NCBI GenBank assembly: GCA_963751615.1
Contig: CAVVVG010000007.1
Location: forward strand, 496,001-560,000
Direction: 5' to 3'
Length of the DNA: 64,000 nucleotides
DNA from: Palsa-892 sp963751615
GTDB lineage: Bacteria; Pseudomonadota; Alphaproteobacteria; Rhizobiales; Xanthobacteraceae
Part shown: positions 1-9,527 of the stretch, piece by piece
How positions within the stretch are numbered: position 1 is the stretch's first letter
Layout: each line of letters begins with the position of its first letter
Program-made: the position numbers and the translations under genes
Notes under the pieces: generated by a model
What the model was told of the DNA's origin: nothing
What the model saw: only the letters and a program-made list of their open reading frames with translations
Databases searched by the model: none

Positions 1-386
1 CACAAGGCGCAGACGAAAAGCTCGAGTGCCTACGCTGGATGATTTTCGACAATCAAAAGGTCAATGGCTTCCTCGGTCCCTATCGTTTTCTCCGCAATTG
101 GGCGAAGGGCGTCGATCCCGCGGTAGCGGCTTTTTTCAGAGGCCGCCTCGACAATAATCTTGCGATCGTCAATAAGCGCCTCTCCGGCCAGCAATTCCTG
201 CTTGGCACGCGGCCGACCATCGCCGACGTTTCCATGTGCGGATACATGTTCTATCCGGCAGACGAATTTGGCTTCGATATTGCCAAAGAACATCCAGCGA
301 TCGGCACATGGCTCCAGCGGATCAAGACTCTACCCGGCTGGGTACACCCGTACGAGCTGATGCCCGGACACCCGATGGCAGCCTGA
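1..386 (+). CDS. Glutathione S-transferase, C-terminal part (5' end outside window)
   Basis: The reading frame is open from base 3 to the TGA at 384-386, so the start lies beyond the left edge. The visible part (about 127 residues) is the all-helical C-terminal domain of a cytosolic glutathione S-transferase. The stretch around 'LSGQQFLLGTRPTIADVSM' is the family's N-capping box and hydrophobic staple region (x-x-x-T-x-A-D). The N-terminal thioredoxin-like domain with the glutathione-binding residues is not visible, so the substrate class cannot be judged. The family conjugates glutathione to electrophiles or acts as a peroxidase or isomerase in the cytoplasm. It converges on the SDR gene with a 7-base gap. 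Confidence 0.8.
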   Translation, partial: QGADEKLECLRWMIFDNQKVNGFLGPYRFLRNWAKGVDPAVAAFFRGRLDNNLAIVNKRLSGQQFLLGTRPTIADVSMCGYMFYPADEFGFDIAKEHPAIGTWLQRIKTLPGWVHPYELMPGHPMAA

Positions 387-393
387 AACGACA

Positions 394-1161
394 TCAACTC
401 CGTTTAAACGTGAATGGCCCGAATGCCTGCATCGTCGCCATCGACTGGATGCGATTGATGTTCACGTGACGCGGCAGCGTGCAGCAGAAGAAAATCTGCT
501 CGGCTATATCATCGGCGGTCATCGGCTCGATGTTTTCGTAGGGCGCCTTCGCTTTCGCCGCATCGCCCTTGAAGCGCACGAGCGAGAATTCGGTTTCCGC
601 GAGTCCCGGCTCGACCGAGGTCACGCGCACATTGGCGCCAAGAATGTCGGCACGCAGATTCAATGCAAACTGTTTCACAAACGCCTTGGTTGCGCCGTAC
701 ACGTTGCCACCCGGATAGGGGAAATCACTGGCGACCGAGCCGATCAGAACGACGTGACCCTCGTTGCGCTCAATCATGCCCGGCAGAAAAGCGCGCACGG
801 TGTAAATCAGGCCATTGATGTTGGTCGCGATCATTTGCTCCCAGTCGCTGATATTGGCTTTTTGGGCGGGCTCAAGGCCGAGCGCCAGACCCGCATTGGC
901 GATAACGACATTCACGTTCTTGAAATCGCTGGGCAGCGCATCGACCAGCGCATCCACCGCCTTCTTGTCGGTGACATCAAGAACCGCCGTGTGGCAGCTC
1001 GAGCCTAACTCTTTTTTCAGCTTATCGAGCCGTTCCTTGCGGCGGCCAGTCGCGATCACCTTCGCGCCCGCACCGGCAAAACGGCGGCAAGTTGCCTCGC
1101 CGAAACCAGCGGTGGCGCCCGTCACCAGAACCGTCAAAGTCTTTGGGTCGACTTTCTTCAT
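394..1161 (-). CDS. SDR-family NAD(P)-dependent oxidoreductase (YdfG-like)
   Basis: This is a classical short-chain dehydrogenase of about 255 residues. It shows the Rossmann cofactor motif TGATAGFG near residues 14-21, the NAG motif near 89-91, catalytic Ser near 142 and the YxxxK pair (YGATK) near 155-159. The sequence most resembles the YdfG group, which oxidises L-allo-threonine and serine or reduces malonic semialdehyde with NADP(H); the substrate here is inferred. The ATG at 1161 is preferred over an in-frame TTG one codon upstream because AAGGAG lies at a good distance before it. It stands alone, upstream of the TRAP cluster on the same strand. Confidence 0.85.
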   Translation of the reverse strand: MKKVDPKTLTVLVTGATAGFGEATCRRFAGAGAKVIATGRRKERLDKLKKELGSSCHTAVLDVTDKKAVDALVDALPSDFKNVNVVIANAGLALGLEPAQKANISDWEQMIATNINGLIYTVRAFLPGMIERNEGHVVLIGSVASDFPYPGGNVYGATKAFVKQFALNLRADILGANVRVTSVEPGLAETEFSLVRFKGDAAKAKAPYENIEPMTADDIAEQIFFCCTLPRHVNINRIQSMATMQAFGPFTFKRS

Positions 1162-1234
1162 CAATGCTTCTCCTTGATACCCGCGGCAAGGACATAGCGT
1201 GGCGAGCCCAAAACGTCCACAAAACGAAACGGCC

Positions 1235-1253
1235 CGCCGCGGATTGCGCGGCG
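1235..1253 (-). terminator. Possible terminator of the TRAP operon
   Basis: A perfect 7-bp inverted repeat (CGCCGCG / CGCGGCG, loop GATTG) lies just past the dctP-like stop codon. Read on the minus strand it is followed by a T-rich but interrupted run (GTTTCGTTTT). It fits a weak intrinsic terminator for the operon ending at 1276. Confidence 0.45.
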
Positions 1254-1275
1254 AGCCGAATTTGCCGCCAACGTT

Positions 1276-2334
1276 TTACTGCTCAGGTCCTGCGTATTTC
1301 GCCACCAGTGTGCGGACATCATCCACGAGCTGTTGTCCGTTGGTGACCGTCCACAGGCCCTTACCCGCCATCTCGGCGATCCACGCGTCGATTACAGGTT
1401 TCGCCGCTGCTTTCCAGCGCGCTGTTTCCTTGGCGTCGAGTGTGATGATCGTATTTCCGCGCGCTTTTGCTGCGGCGAGACCCGGGATATCACCTTCGTC
1501 CATCACCTTGCCGAGACCTTTCGAGGCGTTGATGCCGGAATTATCGTCAATCACCTTTTTCAGGTCCGGCGGAAGGCTCTCGTATTTCGCTTTATTCATA
1601 ACGAAAACAAAAAAGGCGACATAAAACGAGCGATTTCCGCTGAAGGTCGTGTGCGTATTGACAAGTTCGGAGAGGCGAAGCGGCGTGGTCACTTCCCAAG
1701 GAACCACGGCGCCGTCGATCACGCCCTTGGAGAGCGCGTCGGGCACGGCGGGCACCGGCATACCGACCGGTGTAGCGCCGAGCGCCTCGATAAGTTTGGT
1801 CACGATGCGCGTTGGACCACGTAGCTTGAGGCCCTTCATGTCCTCGAGCTTGCGGACACCCTCGCCCTTGGCGTGAATGAGACCGGCCCCATGGGTATGA
1901 ACCGCGAGCACCTTCACGTCCTTGAAGTCGTCCTTCATGTTTTTTTCGTAATATTCCCAAGCCGCCTGGCTGGTCTGCTCGCCGGTGGCGGCGATGAACG
2001 GCAGCTCGAAGGCCTCAGCCTTGGGGAAACGGCCCGATGTATAGCCGGTAAGCGTCCACACGATGTCGACGATGCCGTCCTTGGCCTGATCGAACAACTG
2101 CGGCGGCGTGCCGCCGAGCTGCATCGAGGGATACAACTCGACTTTTATTTTGCCACCTGAATCGGCCTCAACTTTGCGCGCCCACGGCTCGATGAAATTT
2201 TTCGGCACTGGCGCCTGTGCCGGCAGAAATTGATGCACGCGCAGCGTCACCTGTTGCGCCGTGGCGGGCACCGCAAAAGAGGCAAGCGCGGCGGCCGCCG
2301 CTGCGGCCAGCGTGACGCGAGTGCAGAAGTTCAT
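1276..2334 (-). CDS. TRAP transporter substrate-binding protein (DctP family)
   Basis: This is a periplasmic solute receptor of about 352 residues for a tripartite ATP-independent transporter. It begins with a clear Sec signal peptide (alanine-rich core, cleavage after PATAQ). It then shows the family fold, with the 'KGLKLRGPTRIV' segment and the PxPxALxxGxIDG-type stretch (VPDALSKGVIDGAVVP) that lines the ligand pocket. The ATG at 2334 is chosen because GGGAGGAT precedes it; a longer in-frame start at 2436 would bury the signal peptide. It is the last gene of a dctQ-dctM-dctP operon. TRAP systems take up carboxylates and related anions using a sodium or proton gradient; the ligand is not predictable here. 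Confidence 0.88.
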   Translation of the reverse strand: MNFCTRVTLAAAAAAALASFAVPATAQQVTLRVHQFLPAQAPVPKNFIEPWARKVEADSGGKIKVELYPSMQLGGTPPQLFDQAKDGIVDIVWTLTGYTSGRFPKAEAFELPFIAATGEQTSQAAWEYYEKNMKDDFKDVKVLAVHTHGAGLIHAKGEGVRKLEDMKGLKLRGPTRIVTKLIEALGATPVGMPVPAVPDALSKGVIDGAVVPWEVTTPLRLSELVNTHTTFSGNRSFYVAFFVFVMNKAKYESLPPDLKKVIDDNSGINASKGLGKVMDEGDIPGLAAAKARGNTIITLDAKETARWKAAAKPVIDAWIAEMAGKGLWTVTNGQQLVDDVRTLVAKYAGPEQ

Positions 2335-2442
2335 GATGAAATCCTCCCTAAGTCCTTTATTTAAAATGATTCCGCTTCTTTTGAGCGGTTTTTGGTGAAT
2401 GCCAGCGGATGCTACCGTAGCCGAAACTACGGTCAACCTTGA

Positions 2443-3765
2443 TTAATGAACGAAGCGCAGCGCGAACAAGGTAAGTGCGGGAAAGAAGAGAAGCAAAAGC
2501 ACGCGCACGAAATCCGAAATTAGGAATGGCATGATGCCCCGATAAATCTCCCCAATCGGGACCGTCTTTGCGATATTGGCAACGACATAGACGGTGAGTC
2601 CCACGGGCGGAGCAATCAGTCCGATCGAAACAACCACCAGCATCAAAATTCCGAACCAAATCGCTTTTTCCTCAATCGTCATGCCGAAAAGATTCAGCGC
2701 GAGAATCGTCGGCAACAGAACCGGCAGCAAAAGTAGCATCATTGCCAGCTCATCGAGGATACAGGTCAGTACCACGAATAACAGTAGGAATCCGCCAACT
2801 ATCATTAACGGATGATAATCAAGGCCAGTTGCCCAGTTGGCGACATCTGTCGGCACCTGCGAAACCGCCAGCGCCGTGTTCATCATCGAGGCACCTAACA
2901 GCATGGTATAAATCATCGCCGATGCCTGCGCGGCCGGCAGAAAACATTTTATGGCGGAGTGCCAGCTAATCTGACGGCGCAGGATCGCGAGCAAAAGCGT
3001 CGCAGACGCGCCGACGGATGCACCTTCGGTCGGCGTAAAGAAGCCGCCGTAAATTCCCACAAACATCACGGTGAAGATCGCGGCGATCGGCCATGCCTCT
3101 CCAACCGCTTGGAGCGTTTCGCCGGCGCTTGCCTTCGGCTGGATCTTTGCATGGCCGGGATACATGCGGACGTAGACCGCGATCGCGATCATGTAACCGA
3201 TCGCGGCGATGATTCCCGGAATCACTGCCGCGGCGAATAGTTTGATGATGCTTTGTTCCGCAAGGAAGGCGTAGATAATGAGAATGAAAGATGGCGGAAC
3301 GAGAATGCCGAGCGTACCGCCCGCCGCCAGTGTTCCGGTCGAGAGCCGGTCGGAATAATCCAAACGTTTCATTTCCGGCAGCACAACCTGCGCCATAGTC
3401 GCGGCGGTCGCGACCGAAGAGCCGCTGATCGCTCCGAAACACGCACAGGCGATAATCGAGGCCTGCGCCACACCGCCATTTACATGGCCCACTAGCGCGT
3501 TCGCCGCCTTGAATAAGCTACGGGAAAATCCGGCGACCGAGGCGAACTGACCCATCAGCAAGAACAGCGGAATGACTGAGAGGTCGTAAACCGAAAACCG
3601 CGCCCACAAGAGGCCCTTGAGATAGCTCAGCAGCGCGTTCTCGCCGACGATCCACCAGTAACCGGCAGCACCTGCCGCAAACATCGCTGCGCCGAGCGGC
3701 ACGCGCATCGCGATCAAAATCATCATACCGCCGGCAATGATGCTAGCGACTTCGACTTTATTCAT
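2443..3765 (-). CDS. TRAP transporter large permease (DctM family)
   Basis: This inner-membrane protein of about 440 residues has roughly a dozen hydrophobic segments. It carries typical DctM stretches, such as 'GTLAAGGTLGILVPPS' and 'FGVAT/FFTPTEGAS'-like motifs (here GGFFTPTEGASVGA). It forms the ion-coupled translocation channel. The ATG at 3765 overlaps the end of the small-permease gene (ATGAATAA), which suggests translational coupling; the ATG at 3795 lies inside the upstream gene and is less likely. It sits between dctQ and dctP on the same strand. Confidence 0.9.
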   Translation of the reverse strand: MNKVEVASIIAGGMMILIAMRVPLGAAMFAAGAAGYWWIVGENALLSYLKGLLWARFSVYDLSVIPLFLLMGQFASVAGFSRSLFKAANALVGHVNGGVAQASIIACACFGAISGSSVATAATMAQVVLPEMKRLDYSDRLSTGTLAAGGTLGILVPPSFILIIYAFLAEQSIIKLFAAAVIPGIIAAIGYMIAIAVYVRMYPGHAKIQPKASAGETLQAVGEAWPIAAIFTVMFVGIYGGFFTPTEGASVGASATLLLAILRRQISWHSAIKCFLPAAQASAMIYTMLLGASMMNTALAVSQVPTDVANWATGLDYHPLMIVGGFLLLFVVLTCILDELAMMLLLLPVLLPTILALNLFGMTIEEKAIWFGILMLVVVSIGLIAPPVGLTVYVVANIAKTVPIGEIYRGIMPFLISDFVRVLLLLFFPALTLFALRFVH

Positions 3766-4270
3766 TGACGGTAGGCCCCGATACATTGATTCCAAGGCTT
3801 TGCGCCAACGCGGTAATGCCTGCGAGAAAAACGCCCGGAAGCATTCCGAAATAACCGATCCAGATCGGAAAGCTCATGAGCATGCTGGTCTCGCCTGCTC
3901 GCCTTATATCGATCCCACCGACAACCGCGCGCCAGCCGACAGTCAAGAACATCAACGCCATAACGAAACAGCCGAAACGATCAAGCCAGCCCCGCGTGCG
4001 ATCCCCCAACCTCAGCGTAAAAATATCAACGAAAATATTTCCGCCGTTGGCCTGGCAATAAGACAAAAACAAGGTGCCTGCGACTGCCGTACCGATCTCC
4101 ACCAATTCGAAATCGCCGAGGATCGGTTTGCTTGCGATCGTGCGTCCGATAATACTGATCGCCGACATAATACCAATCACAGCGATGATCGCGCCGCCAG
4201 CATAGGCGAACAGCACGGAAAGCTTGTGGAGAACGACCCCCAGCGTGGAATTTCCTGTACGTGCATCCAT
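3758..4270 (-). CDS. TRAP transporter small permease (DctQ family)
   Basis: This is a 170-residue membrane protein with four hydrophobic helices. It has the conserved DctQ layout: a first helix 'YAGGAIIAVIGIMSAISIIGR', then 'ELVEIGTAVAGTLFLSYCQ' with the E and the polar Q typical of the family. It forms the Q-M membrane complex with the large permease. It is the first gene of the operon; the promoter should lie in the 199-base gap at 4271-4469, where no clear -35/-10 pair could be picked by eye. Confidence 0.88.
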   Translation of the reverse strand: MDARTGNSTLGVVLHKLSVLFAYAGGAIIAVIGIMSAISIIGRTIASKPILGDFELVEIGTAVAGTLFLSYCQANGGNIFVDIFTLRLGDRTRGWLDRFGCFVMALMFLTVGWRAVVGGIDIRRAGETSMLMSFPIWIGYFGMLPGVFLAGITALAQSLGINVSGPTVNE

Positions 4271-4469
4271 CGTACTGGTTGGCCCCCCGAATTTTCCAGC
4301 GACTATCGGGCATATAGCTTGACCGACGCGTTGGCAACGGCGAGATTTGTGCGCGTCAGCTCAAGTCGATGAAGTAACCGGCTCTTACTGAAATAATTCC
4401 TGCCTAAGAACATCCTGCTTCAAACTGTCGCAAAACAACGCAGCGCAATAAAATCGGTCGGTGCGGGGG

Positions 4470-5348
4470 TTAATTCAGCGGACCGCTAGGCCGTTGCTCA
4501 GTTTCGCCTGGTGCGCCATGCAGGGTGGCGCCGGATACGGTAGCAAAATGCGCGCGCTCCAGTTTCTTATAATGAAAATAGGCGAAAGGGATGCAAGCAA
4601 GATAGGCGAGTGTGCCAAAACTCAAAACTTCCCATGGGTAACTGACGAGCATCGCGGCGAGCAGCACGACAAGAACTAGAATTGGCAACACATAATCGCG
4701 CGGCACGCGGCCGGAGATGCGCTTGCCGGACCACGTCGGTATCCACGACACCAGCAAGAGCGCGATGCCAATGACGTAGGCAACCGCGACGGCGGCGCTC
4801 GCGAACGTGTGGGGCAAGCCCATCAATTCGAAATAGATCGGCAGCATCACGATCAGCGCGCCAGCGGGCGCGGGTACGCCGACAAAGAAATTTCCCGCGA
4901 AGGGTGGCTTGTTCGGATCGTCGAGCATGACATTGAACCGCGCCAGACGGAGCGACATGCAGATCGCGAAGACGAGCGCCGCGATCCAGCCGACGGAACG
5001 CAACGAATTCAATCCCCAGAAGTACAGCACAAGGGCCGGCGCCACGCCGAAATTTACGAAGTCGGCGAGCGAGTCAAGCTGCGCGCCGAAGCGCGAGGTG
5101 CTTTGCAGAAGCCGCGCAATGCGGCCGTCAATCCCGTCGAGCAAGGCGGCTACGAGTATGGCTGTGATTGCGAGCTCGAACTTAGCCTCGAACGCCATGC
5201 GAATCGCAGTAAGACCCAGACAAAGTGAAAGAAGCGTAATCAGGTTTGGAACAAGCGCGCGAAACGGAATGGGTTTGAAACGCCGGCGGCGCGGCTCGTC
5301 GCCTTCGGGCTCGAACGGTGCAAAGAGGTTCGACGATGACATCGACAT
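4470..5348 (-). CDS. pssA: CDP-diacylglycerol--serine O-phosphatidyltransferase
   Basis: This enzyme makes phosphatidylserine from CDP-diacylglycerol and L-serine at the inner membrane. The CDP-alcohol phosphotransferase signature is complete: DGIDGRIAR, then eight residues, then GAQLDSLAD, supplying the metal-binding aspartates. About eight hydrophobic segments surround it. At 292 residues it fits the alphaproteobacterial type II enzyme. It lies 46 bases downstream of psd on the same strand, so the two successive steps of phosphatidylethanolamine synthesis are encoded together. Confidence 0.93.
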   Translation of the reverse strand: MSMSSSNLFAPFEPEGDEPRRRRFKPIPFRALVPNLITLLSLCLGLTAIRMAFEAKFELAITAILVAALLDGIDGRIARLLQSTSRFGAQLDSLADFVNFGVAPALVLYFWGLNSLRSVGWIAALVFAICMSLRLARFNVMLDDPNKPPFAGNFFVGVPAPAGALIVMLPIYFELMGLPHTFASAAVAVAYVIGIALLLVSWIPTWSGKRISGRVPRDYVLPILVLVVLLAAMLVSYPWEVLSFGTLAYLACIPFAYFHYKKLERAHFATVSGATLHGAPGETEQRPSGPLN

Positions 5349-5394
5349 GATAGAAGGATACTCCTCACCGACGACGCGCGAAAGCGGGCCCCGA

Positions 5395-6105
5395 TCAGTC
5401 GGCGCGGAAGGTTAACGTCTTCTGGGATTGCGTCGAAAGATCGGCAATCACCGTCTCGCCCGCAAGCGCCGTTTGTCCCTCAGAAACGAGCGGCTTTGTG
5501 CCGGCTGGAAGATAGACGTCCACGCGCGAGCCGAAACGGATCAGACCGATGCGCTGCCCGGCGGCAAGAGTTCCGCCCTCGCGCACAAAACAGACGATCC
5601 GGCGCGCGATCAGCCCGGCGATTTGCACGACGCCGATGGTAGCCGAGCCGCTGCGAATGACGAGACCGTTCCGTTCATTGTCCTCGCTCGCCTTGTCCAA
5701 TTCGGCATTTAGGAATTTTCCGGGCTTATAGACGATCTTCTCAATCATGCCCGCCACGGGTGCGCGATTCACATGCACGTTGAGCACGTTCATGAAAATC
5801 GAAACGCGCGTTCGCATCTCCATACCCATGTCAAGTTCGGACGGCGGCGAGGCGAGCGCGATCTGGGATATGCGTCCGTCGGCCGGAGAAACGACAATCC
5901 CCTCGCCCTGCGGCGTGACCCGCGTTGGATCGCGGAAGAAATACGCGCACCATGCCGTCGCTATCACACCAATCCAGCCAAGCGGCTTTGCAATCCAGAA
6001 CAAAATGATCACACCGAGCGCAAAAGCGCCGATGAACGGATAACCCTCGGGATGAATGGGCGCGAGGTTCTTCTTGATTGAGTCAATGATCGTCATGGAG
6101 TCCAT
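5395..6105 (-). CDS. psd: Phosphatidylserine decarboxylase proenzyme
   Basis: This protein decarboxylates phosphatidylserine to phosphatidylethanolamine. At 236 residues it is the short (PSD-A) form. The self-cleavage motif corresponding to LGST is FGSR, in 'IGLIRFGSRVDVYLP' near the C terminus; the serine would become the pyruvoyl group of the alpha chain. 'VSPADGRI' and the 'FMNVLNVHVNRAP' block are family hallmarks. Two N-terminal hydrophobic stretches anchor it. It starts 39 bases after the ABC exporter and precedes pssA, so the three genes probably form one transcript. The start could also be the ATG three codons in (6096). Confidence 0.93.
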   Translation of the reverse strand: MDSMTIIDSIKKNLAPIHPEGYPFIGAFALGVIILFWIAKPLGWIGVIATAWCAYFFRDPTRVTPQGEGIVVSPADGRISQIALASPPSELDMGMEMRTRVSIFMNVLNVHVNRAPVAGMIEKIVYKPGKFLNAELDKASEDNERNGLVIRSGSATIGVVQIAGLIARRIVCFVREGGTLAAGQRIGLIRFGSRVDVYLPAGTKPLVSEGQTALAGETVIADLSTQSQKTLTFRAD

Positions 6106-6144
6106 CCAGCTTCGCTGACAGTTAGGCGAGTGCCGCTCGCGGCG

Positions 6145-8163
6145 TCAATCGAACGAGTGCCGGGCCTCTTTGAGACCGATCTCGCCAATCGGCAGATCGG
6201 CGGGCTTGGCCGGTGTCACGGCGGAAAGTGCATCCGCACCCGCATGCAGCAGTTTCTCGCGTGCTTCCGCGGCCTCGCGCTGGCGGTTCCACATACCAGC
6301 ATAGAGACCGCCCTTGGAGAGCAACTCCGCGTGGGTGCCGCGCTCGACCAGCCTGCCATCATCCAGCACAATGATCTCATCGGCGCTGACCACGGTCGAA
6401 AGCCGGTGCGCGATTACAAGTGTGGTGCGGCCCTTCGAAACGCGATCAAGCGCATCCTGAATTTCCCTCTCGGTGTAAGAATCGAGTGCCGACGTTGCTT
6501 CATCAAGTACGAGAATCGGCGGCCCCTTAAGAATTGTGCGCGCGATGGCGACGCGCTGTTTCTCACCGCCGGAGAGCTTCAGACCGCGCTCACCAACTTC
6601 GGTTTCATAACCTTTCGGCGTCGAACGAATGAATTCATCTATTTGAGCAAGCCCCGCTGCCATCTCAATTTCTTCGTCTGTCGCGTCCCAGCGGCCATAA
6701 TGAATATTGTAACGGATCGTATCGTTGAATAGCACGGTATCCTGCGGAACCATGCCAATCGCAGCGCGCAGCGAAAGCTGCGTCACATCCCGAATATTCT
6801 GCCCATCGATGGTAATGCGGCCCTTTGAAAGATCATAAAAACGAAAGAGCAACCGCGAGATGGTCGACTTTCCGGCACCCGACGGACCGACAATCGCAAG
6901 CGTTTTTCCCGGCGGCACCTCGAATGAAATACCTTTCAGAATTTCTCGGCCTTGCTCGTAGGTGAAATGTACGTTCTCGAAGCGCACCGCACCTTCTCGC
7001 ACGTCGAGCGGTTTCGCGCTCGGCCTGTCCTCGACCTCGGGATGGCGCGAGAGTAGGTCGAACATGATTTCAATGTCGGTGATCGACTGCTTAATCTCGC
7101 GGTAGAGCATCCCCATGATATTCAGAGGAATGTAGAGTTGGATCAACATGGTGTTGACCATGACGAAGTCGCCGATAGTGCGCTGACCCGCCTGTACATC
7201 GAGCGCGCAGAGCAGCATCACGGCCGCGAGGCCGAGCGTGAAAATCACCGCTTGTCCAGCATTCAGCACGGCGAGTGACGTATAAGTAGACGTCGCCGCC
7301 TTTTCGTAGCGCGCCATGGTGAGGTCGTAGCGTTCGCCCTCGCGCGCCTCGGCGCCGAAATATTTTACCGTTTCGTAATTAAGCAGCGAGTCGACGGCTT
7401 TGGCATTCGCCTCTGTGTCAAACTCATTCATACGCTGGCGGATGGTAATGCGCCATTCGGTCGCCTGATAGGTATAGGCCAAATAAAAAGCAATCGTGAT
7501 CAGGACCGCGAGCGCGTAGCGCCAATCGAACATGACTAATAGCACGCCAAGCACAAGAAATAGTTCCACCACGGTGGGCGTGAGCTGCAAAATCACGAGC
7601 CGAACTAATTCCTCGATACCGTTTCGTCCGCGTTCCAAAATGCGCGTCAGCCCGCCCATCTTGCGCTCCAGATGAAAGCGCAGCGATAGCGCGTGCATGT
7701 GTTCGAAAGCGAGATGCGCGAGACGGCGCACGGCGTGAAGCGCGACCTTGGCAAACAAGCCGTCGCGCAATTGAGTCAATAACGCCATCGCGACGCGAAG
7801 TGCCGCGTAGGCGATCACGAGAGAAACAGGCGCCAACGCAATTGATGCCAGCGCGCTGATATTCGCGGGTGTACGCCCTTCGGACACGGCGACGAGCGCA
7901 TCGGTCGTCCATTTGAAACTGAACGGCACTGCGATGGTGACGAGTTTCGCGCCGACCAGCAGCACAAAAGCCATTAAGACCCGCCGCTTCAGGTCAGCGC
8001 GCGCGCTGGGCCACATATGTGGCCACAACCCGCGAATCGTGGAAAAGAGCGTGCCGCCCTTGGCGGAAAACGGACGTAGGTTCGGCCGTTTCAACGCCGT
8101 AGCTTCTCCCCGGCCCAGGGATTCTTGGGCGCGCTCAATAACAATTTTGTCGTGAATATTCAT
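6145..8163 (-). CDS. Atm1/HMT1-type ABC exporter (permease-ATPase fusion)
   Basis: This 672-residue half-transporter has an N-terminal six-helix membrane domain (about residues 60-360) and a C-terminal nucleotide-binding domain. The ATPase has Walker A (GPSGAGKST), signature LSGGEKQ, Walker B (ILVLDEATSALD) and the switch histidine (IAHRLST). The membrane domain carries the 'HMHALSLRFHLERKMGGLTRILERG' region typical of the Atm1 branch, which exports glutathione-linked sulfur or metal species. It is annotated by family; the substrate is inferred. It is first in a minus-strand group with psd and pssA. Confidence 0.9.
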   Translation of the reverse strand: MNIHDKIVIERAQESLGRGEATALKRPNLRPFSAKGGTLFSTIRGLWPHMWPSARADLKRRVLMAFVLLVGAKLVTIAVPFSFKWTTDALVAVSEGRTPANISALASIALAPVSLVIAYAALRVAMALLTQLRDGLFAKVALHAVRRLAHLAFEHMHALSLRFHLERKMGGLTRILERGRNGIEELVRLVILQLTPTVVELFLVLGVLLVMFDWRYALAVLITIAFYLAYTYQATEWRITIRQRMNEFDTEANAKAVDSLLNYETVKYFGAEAREGERYDLTMARYEKAATSTYTSLAVLNAGQAVIFTLGLAAVMLLCALDVQAGQRTIGDFVMVNTMLIQLYIPLNIMGMLYREIKQSITDIEIMFDLLSRHPEVEDRPSAKPLDVREGAVRFENVHFTYEQGREILKGISFEVPPGKTLAIVGPSGAGKSTISRLLFRFYDLSKGRITIDGQNIRDVTQLSLRAAIGMVPQDTVLFNDTIRYNIHYGRWDATDEEIEMAAGLAQIDEFIRSTPKGYETEVGERGLKLSGGEKQRVAIARTILKGPPILVLDEATSALDSYTEREIQDALDRVSKGRTTLVIAHRLSTVVSADEIIVLDDGRLVERGTHAELLSKGGLYAGMWNRQREAAEAREKLLHAGADALSAVTPAKPADLPIGEIGLKEARHSFD

Positions 8164-8286
8164 CGTTCTGAAAATACTATATAGGCGGCTCCGTGACCCC
8201 TCGCCAATGCCGAAAATTGGCCTATTTCAATACCATAGATGATCTCCTATATCGGGTTCATTCCTTCTCCAGCACTTGGAGCGATT

Positions 8287-8832
8287 ATGCAGACGCTATT
8301 TGCGCTTGCTGCTTTTTTCCTGCTCGCGGTTTTCCCTGCTCTTGCCCAGAATGCCACCGTCACTGCCCATCTCGGACCTGGGCAGACGGTCAATGTGACA
8401 GCCAACAAAGTTGCCAGCGAAAGTGCGTATATCGAAATCGCGTTGCCGAAAGGCGCCCAACGCTTCGATGGCATCGGAGAACAATTGATGCCTTTTCGCG
8501 TCAACGGCCACGACACATTGCTGGCAGTCGAGGATTTCGACGGTGATGGTATCGACAAAATCATCGTACGCGGATCGGTTCCGCCCGAGGCGAGCGCAAT
8601 CCTTGTCTACCAATGGGATGGACAGAAGCGCGAATACGTACAGGTTGAATTTACCAATGATCAAGACGAGGCAAAGCCGTTCTTGTTTGCTGACGCAAAA
8701 AGTGCAGTATCGATCGACAAGACAGGTATCGAAATTCGCGTCGAACGTGCCGATCAGAACGGCCGAACGGCTTCGGTGATCGAGCGTTACAAATGGGACG
8801 GCACGAGCTTTCATTACGCCGCGGATAATTGA
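8287..8832 (+). CDS. Secreted hypothetical protein with FG-GAP/VCBS-like motif
   Basis: This protein has about 181 residues and a Sec signal peptide (hydrophobic core FALAAFFLLAVF, cleavage after ALAQ). The mature part contains 'VEDFDGDGIDKIIVRG', a DxDxDG-type calcium-binding loop as found in FG-GAP/VCBS repeats, and a second weaker unit ('VYQWDGQKREYVQVEF'). The ATG at 8287 is chosen because GGAG sits a few bases upstream and the signal peptide then starts cleanly; the earlier ATG at 8239 adds an unlikely leader. It ends 6 bases before the LOG gene, so the two are probably co-transcribed. The function is unknown. Confidence 0.7.
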   Translation: MQTLFALAAFFLLAVFPALAQNATVTAHLGPGQTVNVTANKVASESAYIEIALPKGAQRFDGIGEQLMPFRVNGHDTLLAVEDFDGDGIDKIIVRGSVPPEASAILVYQWDGQKREYVQVEFTNDQDEAKPFLFADAKSAVSIDKTGIEIRVERADQNGRTASVIERYKWDGTSFHYAADN

Positions 8833-8838
8833 AAACTC

Positions 8839-9444
8839 ATGGCGAAAATTAAAAACGTTTGCGTCTATTGCGGTTCGGCGCAGGGTTCAAACGTTGCCTA
8901 TCTTCGGGCTGCCCGCGTCTTCGGTACAGCGCTCGCGCGTGAAAATATCCGACTCATCTATGGCGGCGGCGGTATCGGCATGATGGGCGCGGTTGCTGAT
9001 GCCGTTCAGGAGAATGGCGGTTCGGTGCTTGGCATTATCCCGGAATTTTTGATCGCACGCGAGCATGCCAAGAAAAGCAAACGAGATCTGTTCGTCGTGC
9101 CGGACATGCATGAACGCAAACGCACCATGTTCGAGAAGGCCGATGCGTTCGTCGCTCTGCCTGGTGGCATCGGAACGTTGGAGGAGCTGGTCGAGCAACT
9201 TGCATGGCTCCAGCTTGAGCGACATCGGAAGCCGCTGCTACTTGCTAATATTAAAGGTTTCTGGAATCCGCTGATCGCCCTCTTCCAACACTTGCAGACC
9301 GAAGGGTTCATCTATGGCGAGCTTCCCGTTCTGGTCGCCGACAAGGCCGAGGATATCGTGCCGAAGCTCAAGGCCGCTGCGAAATTAATTACCGAACGCG
9401 AATTGCACGGCACCGCATCGCAAACAGTGACTGAGCACATCTAG
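8839..9444 (+). CDS. LOG family protein (nucleoside 5'-monophosphate phosphoribohydrolase)
   Basis: This 201-residue Rossmann-like protein belongs to the LONELY GUY family. It shows 'VYCGS' near the N terminus, 'YGGGGIGMMGAVADA', and the paired catalytic motifs MHERK and PGGIGTLEE. Family members cleave the N-glycosidic bond of nucleoside monophosphates, including cytokinin ribotides; whether this one makes cytokinin cannot be read from sequence. It starts 6 bases after the upstream secreted protein. Confidence 0.9.
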   Translation: MAKIKNVCVYCGSAQGSNVAYLRAARVFGTALARENIRLIYGGGGIGMMGAVADAVQENGGSVLGIIPEFLIAREHAKKSKRDLFVVPDMHERKRTMFEKADAFVALPGGIGTLEELVEQLAWLQLERHRKPLLLANIKGFWNPLIALFQHLQTEGFIYGELPVLVADKAEDIVPKLKAAAKLITERELHGTASQTVTEHI

Positions 9445-9527
9445 AGCTGCAACTTCGGAATTTCTTCAATTCTTTTGTTCGGCGGTGTCAGAAGTCCAGC
9501 GAGCACAGGAGAATAATGATTCGTTCA